From contig NZ_POIZ01000031.1 of assembly GCF_002960425.1 (NCBI RefSeq), positions 1 to 61,675 of the forward strand: a DNA stretch of 61,675 bases. The letters run 5' to 3'. The first letter of the stretch is position 1. Each line of letters starts with the position of its first letter. Origin of the DNA: Streptococcus suis (GTDB taxonomy: Bacteria > Bacillota > Bacilli > Lactobacillales > Streptococcaceae). The notes below the pieces were generated by a model, which did not search any database, had not been told where the DNA came from, and worked only from the letters and a program-made list of their open reading frames with translations. Of this stretch, positions 46,741 through 54,645 are shown piece by piece. The translations under genes were made by a program, and so were the position numbers.

Positions 46741-47766
46741 ATGAAAAGAAGTTCTAGGAAGTGGTGGCTTGTCAAGTGGAGCAAGATGGGTCTTGGTTTG
46801 GCAGCAGTCACTGTTTTGGGAGGTGTAGTTGCTCCTGCGGGTAGCCGGCTACCAAGTGCTCCTGCTCTTGTTTATGCGGAAGAGGTGGGATATGTAATTG
46901 CTATAGATGCCTATCTTGACGGAGAATATCTCTACGTAATAGAGGATCATCCAAGATACGATAGAAGGAGCTTGCCAACTTCGGCAGCCGACCTTAATAT
47001 TAAAGAGTATGAGCCTATATATGGTAAGACTCTTACTAGTCTAAAATTAGTGAAACATACAGAGGTTGTTGGGGAAAACGGTAGGACGGAAATTTATTAT
47101 GGTGAGGCGCATTTTGTTTCTACGCCAGCCGAAACCCAGCCTACCACTTCAAGTAGCTCGACCAGCCAGTCCAGCACTAGCCAGCCAAGTGCTAGCAAAC
47201 CAAGCGAAACAAGTACTTCCAGCACCCAACCAAGTGCTACTAAGCCTACCGCTTCAAGTAGCTCGACTAGCCAGTCCAGCACTAGCCAGCCAAGCGAAAC
47301 AAGTACTTCCAGCACCCAGCCAAGTGCTAGCAACCCAACAGAAACCAAGGTTACTGAGGACCAAGTATCCACTTCTCCAGTCTATCGCCTTTATCATGAA
47401 GACTTGAAGGTCCATCTCTATACCATAGATGCCTATGAGTATAAGGTCTTGGCAGGTCGTGGTTGGAGACAGGAAGGTCAGGCATTCTTGTCCGCATCAA
47501 AAGGTAGCCCAGTTTATCGTCTCTATCATGAGAGCTTGAAAGTCCATCTCTATACCAGAGATGCTCACGAGTACAAGGTTTTAGCAGGTCGTGGTTGGAG
47601 ACAAGAAGGCACTGCCTTTTACTCAGTGACAGATGGCATACCTGTTTACCGCCTTTACAATGAAGGATTGAAAAAACATCTTTACACTACAGATGCAAAT
47701 GAATACAAAGTGCTAGCTACACGTGGCTGGACACAGGAAGGAATCGCCTTCTACTCGGCTAAGTAA
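46741..47766 (+). CDS. Secreted protein with Ser/Thr linker and three DUF5648-type repeats
   Basis: Exported protein of 341 residues of unknown function. It has a signal peptide (MKRSSRK, then GLGLAAVTVLGGVV, cleavage near VYAEE), a unique domain of about 85 residues, a linker rich in Ser, Thr and Pro (about 130-210) that itself contains an internal duplication, and three C-terminal repeats of about 43 residues with PVYRLYHExLKVHLYTxDAxEYKVLAxRGWxQEGxAFxS. There is no LPXTG and no transmembrane tail, so it is released or held by the repeats. The leader and signal region closely resemble those of the next gene. Confidence 0.8.
   Translation: MKRSSRKWWLVKWSKMGLGLAAVTVLGGVVAPAGSRLPSAPALVYAEEVGYVIAIDAYLDGEYLYVIEDHPRYDRRSLPTSAADLNIKEYEPIYGKTLTSLKLVKHTEVVGENGRTEIYYGEAHFVSTPAETQPTTSSSSTSQSSTSQPSASKPSETSTSSTQPSATKPTASSSSTSQSSTSQPSETSTSSTQPSASNPTETKVTEDQVSTSPVYRLYHEDLKVHLYTIDAYEYKVLAGRGWRQEGQAFLSASKGSPVYRLYHESLKVHLYTRDAHEYKVLAGRGWRQEGTAFYSVTDGIPVYRLYNEGLKKHLYTTDANEYKVLATRGWTQEGIAFYSAK
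47146..47340. repeat. Degenerate tandem repeat coding the Ser/Thr linker
   Basis: Blocks such as TCAAGTAGCTCGACC(T)AGCCAG and GAAACAAGTACTTCCAGCAC occur twice about 105 bp apart, a recent internal duplication in the linker. Confidence 0.7.
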
Positions 47767-47867
47767 AAGAAACTTTGGAATCTTATGAAAGAAACGAACT
47801 CTTATCTATCAAGATACAAGATAGAAGAGTTTGGAGCAAATAGGATTTAGCCTACTAATAGAAGTAC

Positions 47868-47907
47868 CTTTTGGCACAAAAGTATTTTATATAACGGAGG
47901 TTTTTAA
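47868..47907 (+). repeat. Leader copy shared by the two surface-protein genes
   Basis: TTTGGCACAAAAGTATTTTATATAACGGAGG directly before the gene at 47908 is nearly the same as the leader at 46702-46732 before the gene at 46741. The similarity continues into both signal sequences (ATGAAAAGAAGTTCTAG). Confidence 0.8.
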
Positions 47908-49980
47908 ATGAAAAGAAGTTCTAGAAAGATGCAAATTCACAAGTGGGTCAAACTTGGTGTTGGATTAGCTACGGTCACAGTTTTGGGAGGCGTGGTTGAG
48001 ACGACAGCAGTCGACATCTATAATCCTTTAGTGATCCATGCAGAGGAAGAGGTGATTGAGTATAAGGATAGAGACGGGAATCCCTATCCCTATATTGAAG
48101 TTACAAATATCTATGATCATGAAGATGGTTCAGGTAGTACCGTCCTAGGCAGTTATCATCTTACATTTTGGAATAACAAAGACAGTATTCTTGTTACAAC
48201 TCCTGAGTTAGAAGGCTATGACTATATTGGTGATTCCTATAGCAGAGTGGTTGGTTTTGATGAGGTCAAGAATCAGCACAATAGCAAGCTCAGCATTGTC
48301 AATCATTATAAAAAATCCGTCGAGGATACTAGTTCTAGCTCATCACCTGATACACATCCAGTAACAGATACTCCTCCTGTAACACCGCCTGTTTCAGAAC
48401 AGGCTCCCACAACTCCTCCAGTAGATCCAGCGGTTCAACCAGTTAGCTTTAAGATTTACAATAGGATTGAAGTTTTTTGGGGTCCTCATGGTTCAAATAG
48501 CATTATTGAAGTGAAAGAGATTACCCTTCAGCCAGGAGAGAGCTATACATTTACAGCTCCTCAGTATAAGGAATACTCTTTTAAACATGGTTCGCTTCAA
48601 GATCAAACGCTCACCAATGATGGTAATACGGTTTTTGAGAACTATTATATCAATTGGTATACTCCATATATCCCAGTTGTTCCGGCTGTTCCAGACAACT
48701 ATAGTGGAGAAGTCCTTGCCGGTGATGTTAAGTATCAGTTGCGGGTAGTTGATAAAATCAATGGCGAAGAACGGGGTCATCGCTTATATAGGGTTCCTGC
48801 CAATACAGCTGTCGCTCCAGCTCTTCTAACCCATCCAAATTATGGAGATTTGGTCAATTTTGAAGCAGGTGAAGTTAATACAAAATATTATGCAGATAGA
48901 GCTTTTCGTTTTATCACCTTGAACTATAGCTATCCTGAGGACAAGTTAAGCAATGGGATTTATGCAATTCCGACTGAAGTAGGGAAGTGGTCTCATGAAA
49001 AGAAAGAGCTTCCTGTGACTAGTGAGACAGATAGCAGCATCACTCCATCTACCCCTACGGAAAAACCTGTAGAAACCTCAGCAGAAACTCCGTTAAACAA
49101 ACCAGAGGAGACCACGACTGTCCCCCAGACGACAGGTAATCAAGCAGGACAATCAGTTACTTCACCAACCGCTCAGCCTAAGCAAGAAGGCGAATCGACG
49201 ACTACAGTAGGAAAACCGGTCAATACCCCTACTAGCCCTGTCGAGCCAAGCACTGTTCAAACTACTAATCCTGTATCAGAAGAAATTAAACCGACAGTAA
49301 AAGAACAGCTGGAACCTAGTAAGGTCACCTCCCTTGATTCATATAAAGATGTGACCGAAACGTCATCGTCTGTAACTGTACGAGTGCGTGGTGAGGATGT
49401 GGCTAAGGTTGCCTCATTATCAATTAAGGAGGAAAATGATCCTGCAGTAATAGCCAAACTTCCTCAAGCATTTGCAGAACAGCAGGTTGATTTATATGAT
49501 ATTAAGACGCTTGATGCTGCTGGTCAGTTTGTCCAAATCACAGAAGATGCTACCGTTACCTTGCCAGTGGAAGCTGGAAAAGAGGTTGACAAGGTTATCT
49601 ACTTCCTAGCGAGTACAGGAGCTGTTGAAGAATTGCCATTTACTGTAGATAAGTCAACCAATCAGGTGAGCTTTGTTGTAAGCCATTTTTCACACTATGG
49701 TATTGTTTATCAGGCTAACAAGCCAGTCAGTCAGGCTCAGTCAGGTTCTACGGGCCAGTCAGCACCAGGCAAACAAGAAACAAAACAGGAGACTAAGGAA
49801 CAAGCTGCCCCAGCCAGCCAAAGCAAACAGGCAACTGTTAAACCAGCGCCAACTAGTCAGCCCCAAGCCAAATCCCTACCAGCTACTGGTGAAGCTCATT
49901 CTGTCTTGCATATGACAGGTATGGGCTTACTGGGTCTAGCAGGTCTGGTTGTGAAAAGACGCTCACGCAAGTCTTCTTAA
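47908..49980 (+). CDS. LPXTG-anchored surface protein
   Basis: Wall-anchored protein of 690 residues. It has a signal peptide (cleavage near VIHAEEE), then about 120 residues including a YKDRDGNPYPYIEV stretch with MucBP-like features, a Pro/Thr linker, a second unique domain (about 173-370), a long Thr/Pro/Glu-rich stalk (about 372-470), a conserved beta-rich domain of streptococcal surface proteins (SVTVRVRGEDVAKV ... SHFSHYGIVYQ, about 480-600), a Gln/Ala-rich wall-spanning part, and the sorting signal LPATGEAHSVLHMTGMGLLGLAGLVVKRRSRKSS. The ligand is unknown; an adhesin role is plausible. It shares its leader with the gene upstream. Confidence 0.85.
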   Translation: MKRSSRKMQIHKWVKLGVGLATVTVLGGVVETTAVDIYNPLVIHAEEEVIEYKDRDGNPYPYIEVTNIYDHEDGSGSTVLGSYHLTFWNNKDSILVTTPELEGYDYIGDSYSRVVGFDEVKNQHNSKLSIVNHYKKSVEDTSSSSSPDTHPVTDTPPVTPPVSEQAPTTPPVDPAVQPVSFKIYNRIEVFWGPHGSNSIIEVKEITLQPGESYTFTAPQYKEYSFKHGSLQDQTLTNDGNTVFENYYINWYTPYIPVVPAVPDNYSGEVLAGDVKYQLRVVDKINGEERGHRLYRVPANTAVAPALLTHPNYGDLVNFEAGEVNTKYYADRAFRFITLNYSYPEDKLSNGIYAIPTEVGKWSHEKKELPVTSETDSSITPSTPTEKPVETSAETPLNKPEETTTVPQTTGNQAGQSVTSPTAQPKQEGESTTTVGKPVNTPTSPVEPSTVQTTNPVSEEIKPTVKEQLEPSKVTSLDSYKDVTETSSSVTVRVRGEDVAKVASLSIKEENDPAVIAKLPQAFAEQQVDLYDIKTLDAAGQFVQITEDATVTLPVEAGKEVDKVIYFLASTGAVEELPFTVDKSTNQVSFVVSHFSHYGIVYQANKPVSQAQSGSTGQSAPGKQETKQETKEQAAPASQSKQATVKPAPTSQPQAKSLPATGEAHSVLHMTGMGLLGLAGLVVKRRSRKSS

Positions 49981-49993
49981 TCGGCTATCCTAT

Positions 49994-50020
49994 AAACGAG
50001 ATCGACAGGTCTCGTTTTTT
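49994..50020 (+). terminator. Terminator after the surface-protein gene
   Basis: AAACGAGA-TCGACAGG-TCTCGTTT followed by Ts. Confidence 0.88.
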
Positions 50021-50062
50021 GCTGGTTTCTAACAGTCGGTACTGTCCTAGACTAGTCATCTA

Positions 50063-50071
50063 TGCTATAAT
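50063..50071 (+). promoter_or_regulatory. Extended -10 placed for a leaderless fRMsr mRNA
   Basis: TGCTATAAT ends 6 nt before the ATG at 50078, so transcription should start at or next to the start codon. No Shine-Dalgarno lies upstream of the ATG. Confidence 0.65.
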
Positions 50072-50077
50072 GTTTCT

Positions 50078-50575
50078 ATGATGAAACAAGAAAAAATCTC
50101 AACTTATCAATTATTACTGGCTCAGTTGGAGGCCCTATTAGACGGCGAAACCAATGCACTTGCCAATTTGTCTAATGCCTCAGCTTTGCTCAATCAGGCT
50201 CTACCACATTCTGTCTTTACAGGTTTTTACTTATATGATGGTCAAGAATTGATTTTAGGGCCTTTTCAAGGTGGCGTTTCCTGTGTCCACATTGCTCTTG
50301 GAAAAGGTGTCTGCGGTGAATCTGCTTCTAAACGCCAGACCATTCTCGTAGACGATGTTCGTCTGCATGATAACTATATTTCTTGCGATGCGGCAGCCCT
50401 TTCGGAAATCGTGGTACCTATGGTGAAAAACGACCAGCTTTTGGGCGTTTTGGACTTGGATTCGAGATTGGTAGCGGATTATGATGCCATTGACCAAGAA
50501 TATTTAGAGCAGTTTGTTGCCCTCTTAGTGGAGAAAACGGACTGGAATTTTGCTATGTTTGGAGAAAAAGGGTAA
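50078..50575 (+). CDS. GAF-domain free methionine-(R)-sulfoxide reductase
   Basis: Single GAF-domain enzyme of 165 residues that reduces free Met-R-sulfoxide. The three cysteines of the fRMsr family are present in order: [17 protein letters not shown] and [12 protein letters not shown]; the last two are the usual catalytic pair and HDNYI fits the family. The start has no ribosome binding site and lies 6 nt after a -10, so the mRNA is probably leaderless. The stop shares one base with the dnaX start (TAATG), so dnaX translation is coupled to it. Confidence 0.9.
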   Translation: MMKQEKISTYQLLLAQLEALLDGETNALANLSNASALLNQALPHSVFTGFYLYDGQELILGPFQGGVSCVHIALGKGVCGESASKRQTILVDDVRLHDNYISCDAAALSEIVVPMVKNDQLLGVLDLDSRLVADYDAIDQEYLEQFVALLVEKTDWNFAMFGEKG

Positions 50576-52242
50576 TGTACCAAGCTTTATATCGGAAATA
50601 CCGCAGCCAGACTTTTGGAGAAATGGTGGGGCAGGAGGTGGTGGCGACCACGCTCAAGCAGGCCATTGAGCAGGGGAAAATCAGCCATGCCTATCTTTTT
50701 TCTGGACCTCGTGGTACGGGTAAGACTTCGGCAGCCAAGATTTTTGCCAAGGCTATGAACTGCCCTAATCAGGTTGGGGGCGAGCCTTGTAATGACTGCT
50801 ATATCTGTCAGGCTATCACTGAGGGCAGTCTGGAAGATGTGATTGAGATTGACGCGGCATCCAATAATGGTGTGGATGAAATCCGTGATATTCGGGACAA
50901 GTCAACTTATGCACCTAGCCTTGCGACCTATAAGGTTTATATCATTGACGAGGTCCACATGCTGTCAACGGGGGCTTTTAATGCCCTCTTGAAGACCTTG
51001 GAAGAGCCGACAGAGAATGTGGTCTTTATTCTTGCGACGACGGAGTTGCATAAGATTCCTGCGACAATTTTGTCTAGGGTGCAACGCTTTGAATTCAAAT
51101 CCATCAAGGTCACGGATATTCAGGCCCATTTGGCTCAAATCTTGACCAAGGAAGGTCTTAGATTTGATGACCAAGCTTTGACCATTATTGCCCGTCGGGC
51201 AGAAGGGGGGATGCGGGATGCCCTGTCTATTCTCGATCAGGCGCTCAGTCTTAGCCATGACCAGACAGTTACCTTGGAAATCGCAGAGGAGATCACAGGA
51301 TCTATCAGTCTGCGTGCTCTGGATGACTATATAGCTAGTCTGCGTCAGGCAGATAGCGTGTCAGCATTGGGGCATCTGCAGACCTTGTTTGACCAAGGCA
51401 AGAGCATGAGCCGTTTTGCGACGGACCTCTTGCATTACCTGCGTGACCTCCTTATCGTGCAGACAGGCGGTGAGAATACCCATCTGACTGCTGGTTTTAC
51501 GGAAAATCTAGCACTGGCTCAGGATCGGATCTTTACCATGATTGAGTTGGTGACCAAGGGACTGGCGGACATCAAGTCTAGCCCCCAACCCAAGATTTAC
51601 GCTGAAATGATGACCATTCGGTTGGCTGAAAGTGGTTCTTCTTCGGGAGCAATGGCAGAGCTACCAGCAGATTTGGTCAGTCAATTAAGTAACCTTCAAC
51701 AACAAGTTGCGGATTTACAGAAACAATTAAGCCAACTCTCCAGTCAACCGAGTGCTGTTAAGCCAGTTTCACGCAAGCCACAGGCACCGAAGAAGTACCG
51801 ATTGGATACCAGCAAGGTTCATGCTATTTTGCAGGAAGCCATGGAAAATCCAGCTTTGGCGCGTGAAAATTTGACTCGCCTGCAAAATGCCTGGGGAGAA
51901 ATTATCGAGAGTTTATCTGGTGCAGACAGAGCTTTGCTTGTTGGTTCCCAGCCAGTCGCAGCCAATGAAAATCATGCAATCTTGGCCTTTGAGTCCCCAC
52001 TCAATGCTGAACAGACTATGAAACGGGATAATCTCAATACCATGTTTGGTAATATTCTCAGCAAGGCAGCAGGATTTTCGCCACAGATTTTGGCTATTGC
52101 TCAAGAAGATTGGGTCAGCATTCGAGCCGAATTTTCAGCCAAGGCCAAGGGGCAAAAAACGCAAGAAAGAGAAAAAGAAGAAAGCCCTGTTCCAGAAGAA
52201 TTTGGCTTTCTAGCAGACACCGTTGAGATAGTAAACGATTGA
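50575..52242 (+). CDS. dnaX: DNA polymerase III subunit gamma/tau
   Basis: Clamp-loader ATPase of the replicase, 555 residues. It has Walker A GPRGTGKTSAAKIFAKA near residue 44, a zinc site made from CPNQVGGEPCNDCYIC, Walker B VYIIDEVHMLS with DExH-like DEVH, and the sensor stretch TTELHKIPATILSRVQRF. The C-terminal third is the variable tau region, with a Gln/Leu-rich helix (LSNLQQQVADLQKQLSQLSSQ). No internal slippery frameshift site is obvious. It overlaps the fRMsr gene by 1 nt. Confidence 0.96.
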   Translation: MYQALYRKYRSQTFGEMVGQEVVATTLKQAIEQGKISHAYLFSGPRGTGKTSAAKIFAKAMNCPNQVGGEPCNDCYICQAITEGSLEDVIEIDAASNNGVDEIRDIRDKSTYAPSLATYKVYIIDEVHMLSTGAFNALLKTLEEPTENVVFILATTELHKIPATILSRVQRFEFKSIKVTDIQAHLAQILTKEGLRFDDQALTIIARRAEGGMRDALSILDQALSLSHDQTVTLEIAEEITGSISLRALDDYIASLRQADSVSALGHLQTLFDQGKSMSRFATDLLHYLRDLLIVQTGGENTHLTAGFTENLALAQDRIFTMIELVTKGLADIKSSPQPKIYAEMMTIRLAESGSSSGAMAELPADLVSQLSNLQQQVADLQKQLSQLSSQPSAVKPVSRKPQAPKKYRLDTSKVHAILQEAMENPALARENLTRLQNAWGEIIESLSGADRALLVGSQPVAANENHAILAFESPLNAEQTMKRDNLNTMFGNILSKAAGFSPQILAIAQEDWVSIRAEFSAKAKGQKTQEREKEESPVPEEFGFLADTVEIVND

Positions 52243-52330
52243 TAGCAATATCGGTCTTAGGACTGATGTGGAATGTGGTTGACTAAGCTATACTATAGTC
52301 AATCCTAAATATTTTTCATAATCTCCTTAA

Positions 52331-52357
52331 GAAAGCACCGACTGAGTTGGTGTTTTC
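52331..52357 (+). terminator. dnaX terminator
   Basis: GAAAGCACC-GACTGAGT-TGGTGTTTTC. Confidence 0.7.
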
Positions 52358-52391
52358 TTGTTTAACTAGCATACATAGAAAGAAGGGATAG

Positions 52392-52419
52392 AAAAAATCA
52401 GCCAGTCGACTGATTTTTT
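52392..52419. terminator. Second hairpin upstream of the DUF3272-like gene
   Basis: AAAAAATCAG-CCAGTCGA-CTGATTTTTT, a perfect 10-bp stem. Its last base is also the first base of the next promoter's TGG. Confidence 0.75.
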
Positions 52420-52427
52420 GGTATAAT
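52419..52427 (+). promoter_or_regulatory. Extended -10 placed for a leaderless DUF3272 mRNA
   Basis: TGGTATAAT ends 6 nt before the ATG at 52434, and there is no Shine-Dalgarno. Confidence 0.6.
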
Positions 52428-52433
52428 TTATCT

Positions 52434-52622
52434 ATGAAACTGTCACAATTTCTTCTCTTGTCTCTTTCGACAATTATCGCTATTTATTTTATGAATACTT
52501 CCATTCTTTCTAAGGATTTTTTGCTTGCAGGTATTTTTGCCTTTATCGCCTTTCGAAATCTCCACTTTGCCTACAAGGTGACACGCTTTATTCGTTTGGT
52601 GGAGAAGCAGTCCAAGAAGTAA
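52434..52622 (+). CDS. Small membrane protein (DUF3272-like)
   Basis: A protein of 62 residues with two hydrophobic helices (about 5-22 and 27-45) and a basic tail ending VEKQSKK. It resembles the streptococcal DUF3272 family of unknown function. The start has a TGGTATAAT 6 nt upstream and no ribosome binding site, so its mRNA is probably leaderless. The last 35 nt overlap the end of the convergent birA gene, so the two messages are antisense to each other there. Confidence 0.65.
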   Translation: MKLSQFLLLSLSTIIAIYFMNTSILSKDFLLAGIFAFIAFRNLHFAYKVTRFIRLVEKQSKK

Positions 52623-53544
52623 GGCTGATTTCTCCGCTGGAGATGATTTTTGCCTTGCCGTTATCCAGTTGGATGACTAGATTGCCTGTGTCGGTGACTG
52701 CGATGGCTGTTCCCTTAAATTCAACCTGATTTTCTACAAAGCTCACTTGTTGGCCAACAACAAGTGATTTTTCTTTGTAAAGGGCAATGAGTTCCTTGTC
52801 ATCGGTTTCTAAAAATGCTTTCCAAATGGCTGTAATCAACTGATTTCGTGTAAAAGGTGGATGACCTTCAAAGAGGTTTCCAGCTGATTGCCGGAGTTCT
52901 TTGGGAAAATCATCGATATGGACATTGATACCCACTCCGATGATGACATCGGTCACCCGTTGGTTTTCCATGGAAGAAATAGCTTCGGTCAGGATGCCTG
53001 CAACTTTCTTCTGCCCCAGATAAATATCATTGACCCACTTGATTTGGACATCTAGGTCACAGAGGGACTGAATGGCCTTGACCACAGCGGCTGCGGCTAG
53101 AATGGTATAGGGCTTAAATTCAAGGAAGGGGACATTGGGTGAAAGGCGGAGAGACATATAGATACCGCCTGATTTGGAAGCATAAAAAGGTCTTCCAAAC
53201 CGTCCCTTTGCTCTATTTTGGTAGGGAGCTAGATAGAGGGCTGGGCTCGCATGACCTGTTTCGATACCTTGCTTGGCATCTAGCTGGGTCGAATCACTAT
53301 CGGTATTGAGGTGGACAGGGAGTTGGAGCTCCTGTGAAATCAAATCTGGCAGCAACAAATCCCCCTCGGCCAATTTGTAGCCACGATTGCGGGCTGCTTC
53401 AATGGTCAGACCATGTGCTTCTAACTGGCGTATGGCTTTCCAAATGGAAGTCCGAGAAATCCCCAATTCCTGGGCCAAATCCTCGCCACTGACGTAGTCG
53501 TCTTTTTCTTTTAATAATAAATAAATCTTCTGGTAGGTTTTCAT
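52588..53544 (-). CDS. birA: Biotin operon repressor / biotin--protein ligase
   Basis: Bifunctional protein of 318 residues that biotinylates carboxylases and may repress biotin genes. The N-terminal winged helix (YVSGEDLAQELGISRTSIWKAIRQLEAHGLTIEAARNRGYKL) is intact. The ligase core has QNRAKGRFGRPFYASKSGGIYMSLRL (the biotinyl-AMP loop), KWVNDIYLGQKKVAGILTEA and GIGINVHID, and the C-terminal SH3-like domain is present. The ATG lies 6 nt after a minus-strand TGCTATAAT, with no Shine-Dalgarno, which suggests a leaderless mRNA. Confidence 0.94.
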   Translation of the reverse strand: MKTYQKIYLLLKEKDDYVSGEDLAQELGISRTSIWKAIRQLEAHGLTIEAARNRGYKLAEGDLLLPDLISQELQLPVHLNTDSDSTQLDAKQGIETGHASPALYLAPYQNRAKGRFGRPFYASKSGGIYMSLRLSPNVPFLEFKPYTILAAAAVVKAIQSLCDLDVQIKWVNDIYLGQKKVAGILTEAISSMENQRVTDVIIGVGINVHIDDFPKELRQSAGNLFEGHPPFTRNQLITAIWKAFLETDDKELIALYKEKSLVVGQQVSFVENQVEFKGTAIAVTDTGNLVIQLDNGKAKIISSGEISLTSWTASPPNE

Positions 53545-53550
53545 GTCTTC

Positions 53551-53559
53551 ATTATAGCA
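53551..53559 (-). promoter_or_regulatory. Extended -10 placed for a leaderless birA mRNA
   Basis: On the minus strand, TGCTATAAT then GAAGAC then the birA ATG; the gap is 6 nt. Confidence 0.65.
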
Positions 53560-53577
53560 AAAAAATGTCCTAAAACA

Positions 53578-53586
53578 TGATATAAT
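53578..53586 (+). promoter_or_regulatory. Extended -10 promoter of pepA
   Basis: TGATATAAT 23 nt before the pepA start, with AAGGAGG as a strong ribosome binding site. Confidence 0.65.
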
Positions 53587-53609
53587 AGATTACAAATAAG
53601 GAGGTTTTC

Positions 53610-54644
53610 ATGAAGACACTTGATTACATCGTTAAACTGACCAATACACCGTCGCCAACAGGTTTTACGACGGACATTATGAACTACATCAAGGCAGAAG
53701 TGGAAGGTCTGGGCTATAAGGCCATCAAGACAGCCAAGGGAGGCGTTTTGGTGACAGTTCCTGGGGAAAATGACAAGGAGCACCGGATGCTGACTGCTCA
53801 CCTGGACACTTTGGGTGCCATGGTGCGTGCAGTCAAGCCAGACGGCCGACTCAAAATGGATTTGGTGGGAGGATTTGGCTACCCTTCTATTGAAGGAGAA
53901 AACTGCCTGATTCATTGTGCCAAGAATGGTAAGATCTTTACAGGTACAATTTTGATGCACCAAACTTCAGTCCATGTCTACCGAGATGCCAGCACCGCTG
54001 AGCGCAACCAGACCAACATGGAAATTCGTTTGGATGAAAAGGTGACCAATGCGGATCAGACGCGGGCCTTGGGTATTGAAGTCGGAGACTTTATCTCCTT
54101 TGATCCACGGACCGTTGTGACTGAAACTGGTTTTATCAAGAGCCGTCACCTGGATGACAAGGTTTCAGCCGCTATCCTGCTGCATCTTTTGAAGGTTTAC
54201 AAGGAAGAGGCAATCAAGCTTCCTTATACCACCCATTTCTATTTCTCCAATAATGAAGAGATTGGCTATGGAGCAAACTCCAGCATTCCAAGTCAAGTAG
54301 TTGAATATCTGGCAGTCGATATGGGGGCAATGGGAGATGACCAGCAGACTGATGAATACACGGTTTCTATCTGCGTCAAGGACGGCTCGGGTCCCTACCA
54401 CTACGAACTTCGTCAACACTTGGTAACCTTGGCTGAAAGGGATGGCATTCCTTATAAGTTGGACATCTATCCTTACTATGGTTCAGATGCTTCAGCAGCT
54501 ATGCGGGCGGGTGCGGATGTCAAACATGCCCTGCTTGGTGCAGGAATTGAATCCAGCCATTCTTACGAGCGGACCCATTTGGATTCGGTCCATGCGACAG
54601 AGCGGATGGTCGATGCCTACTTGAAATCAGCAATGGTAGACTAA
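53610..54644 (+). CDS. pepA: M42-family glutamyl aminopeptidase
   Basis: Cytoplasmic metallo-aminopeptidase of 344 residues, PepA-like. Metal ligands are visible in MLTAHLDTLGAMV (His and Asp), HLDDKVSAAILLHLL, FSNNEEIGYGAN (Glu) and VDMGAMGDDQQ (Asp), and the late His is in ESSHSYERTHLDSV. This is the M42 dodecameric aminopeptidase fold. The substrate preference for acidic N-terminal residues is assumed from the family. It is followed after 1 nt by the CBS-domain gene. Confidence 0.9.
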   Translation: MKTLDYIVKLTNTPSPTGFTTDIMNYIKAEVEGLGYKAIKTAKGGVLVTVPGENDKEHRMLTAHLDTLGAMVRAVKPDGRLKMDLVGGFGYPSIEGENCLIHCAKNGKIFTGTILMHQTSVHVYRDASTAERNQTNMEIRLDEKVTNADQTRALGIEVGDFISFDPRTVVTETGFIKSRHLDDKVSAAILLHLLKVYKEEAIKLPYTTHFYFSNNEEIGYGANSSIPSQVVEYLAVDMGAMGDDQQTDEYTVSICVKDGSGPYHYELRQHLVTLAERDGIPYKLDIYPYYGSDASAAMRAGADVKHALLGAGIESSHSYERTHLDSVHATERMVDAYLKSAMVD

Positions 54645-54645
54645 G

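Noticed and set aside
46741..47766. Choline-binding or LPXTG protein
   Set aside because: The repeats lack the GWxxxxxxWYY choline-binding pattern, and no sorting signal is present.
50575..52242. Programmed frameshift in dnaX producing gamma
   Set aside because: No A-AAA-AAG type slippery heptamer with a following hairpin was found around the middle of the gene.
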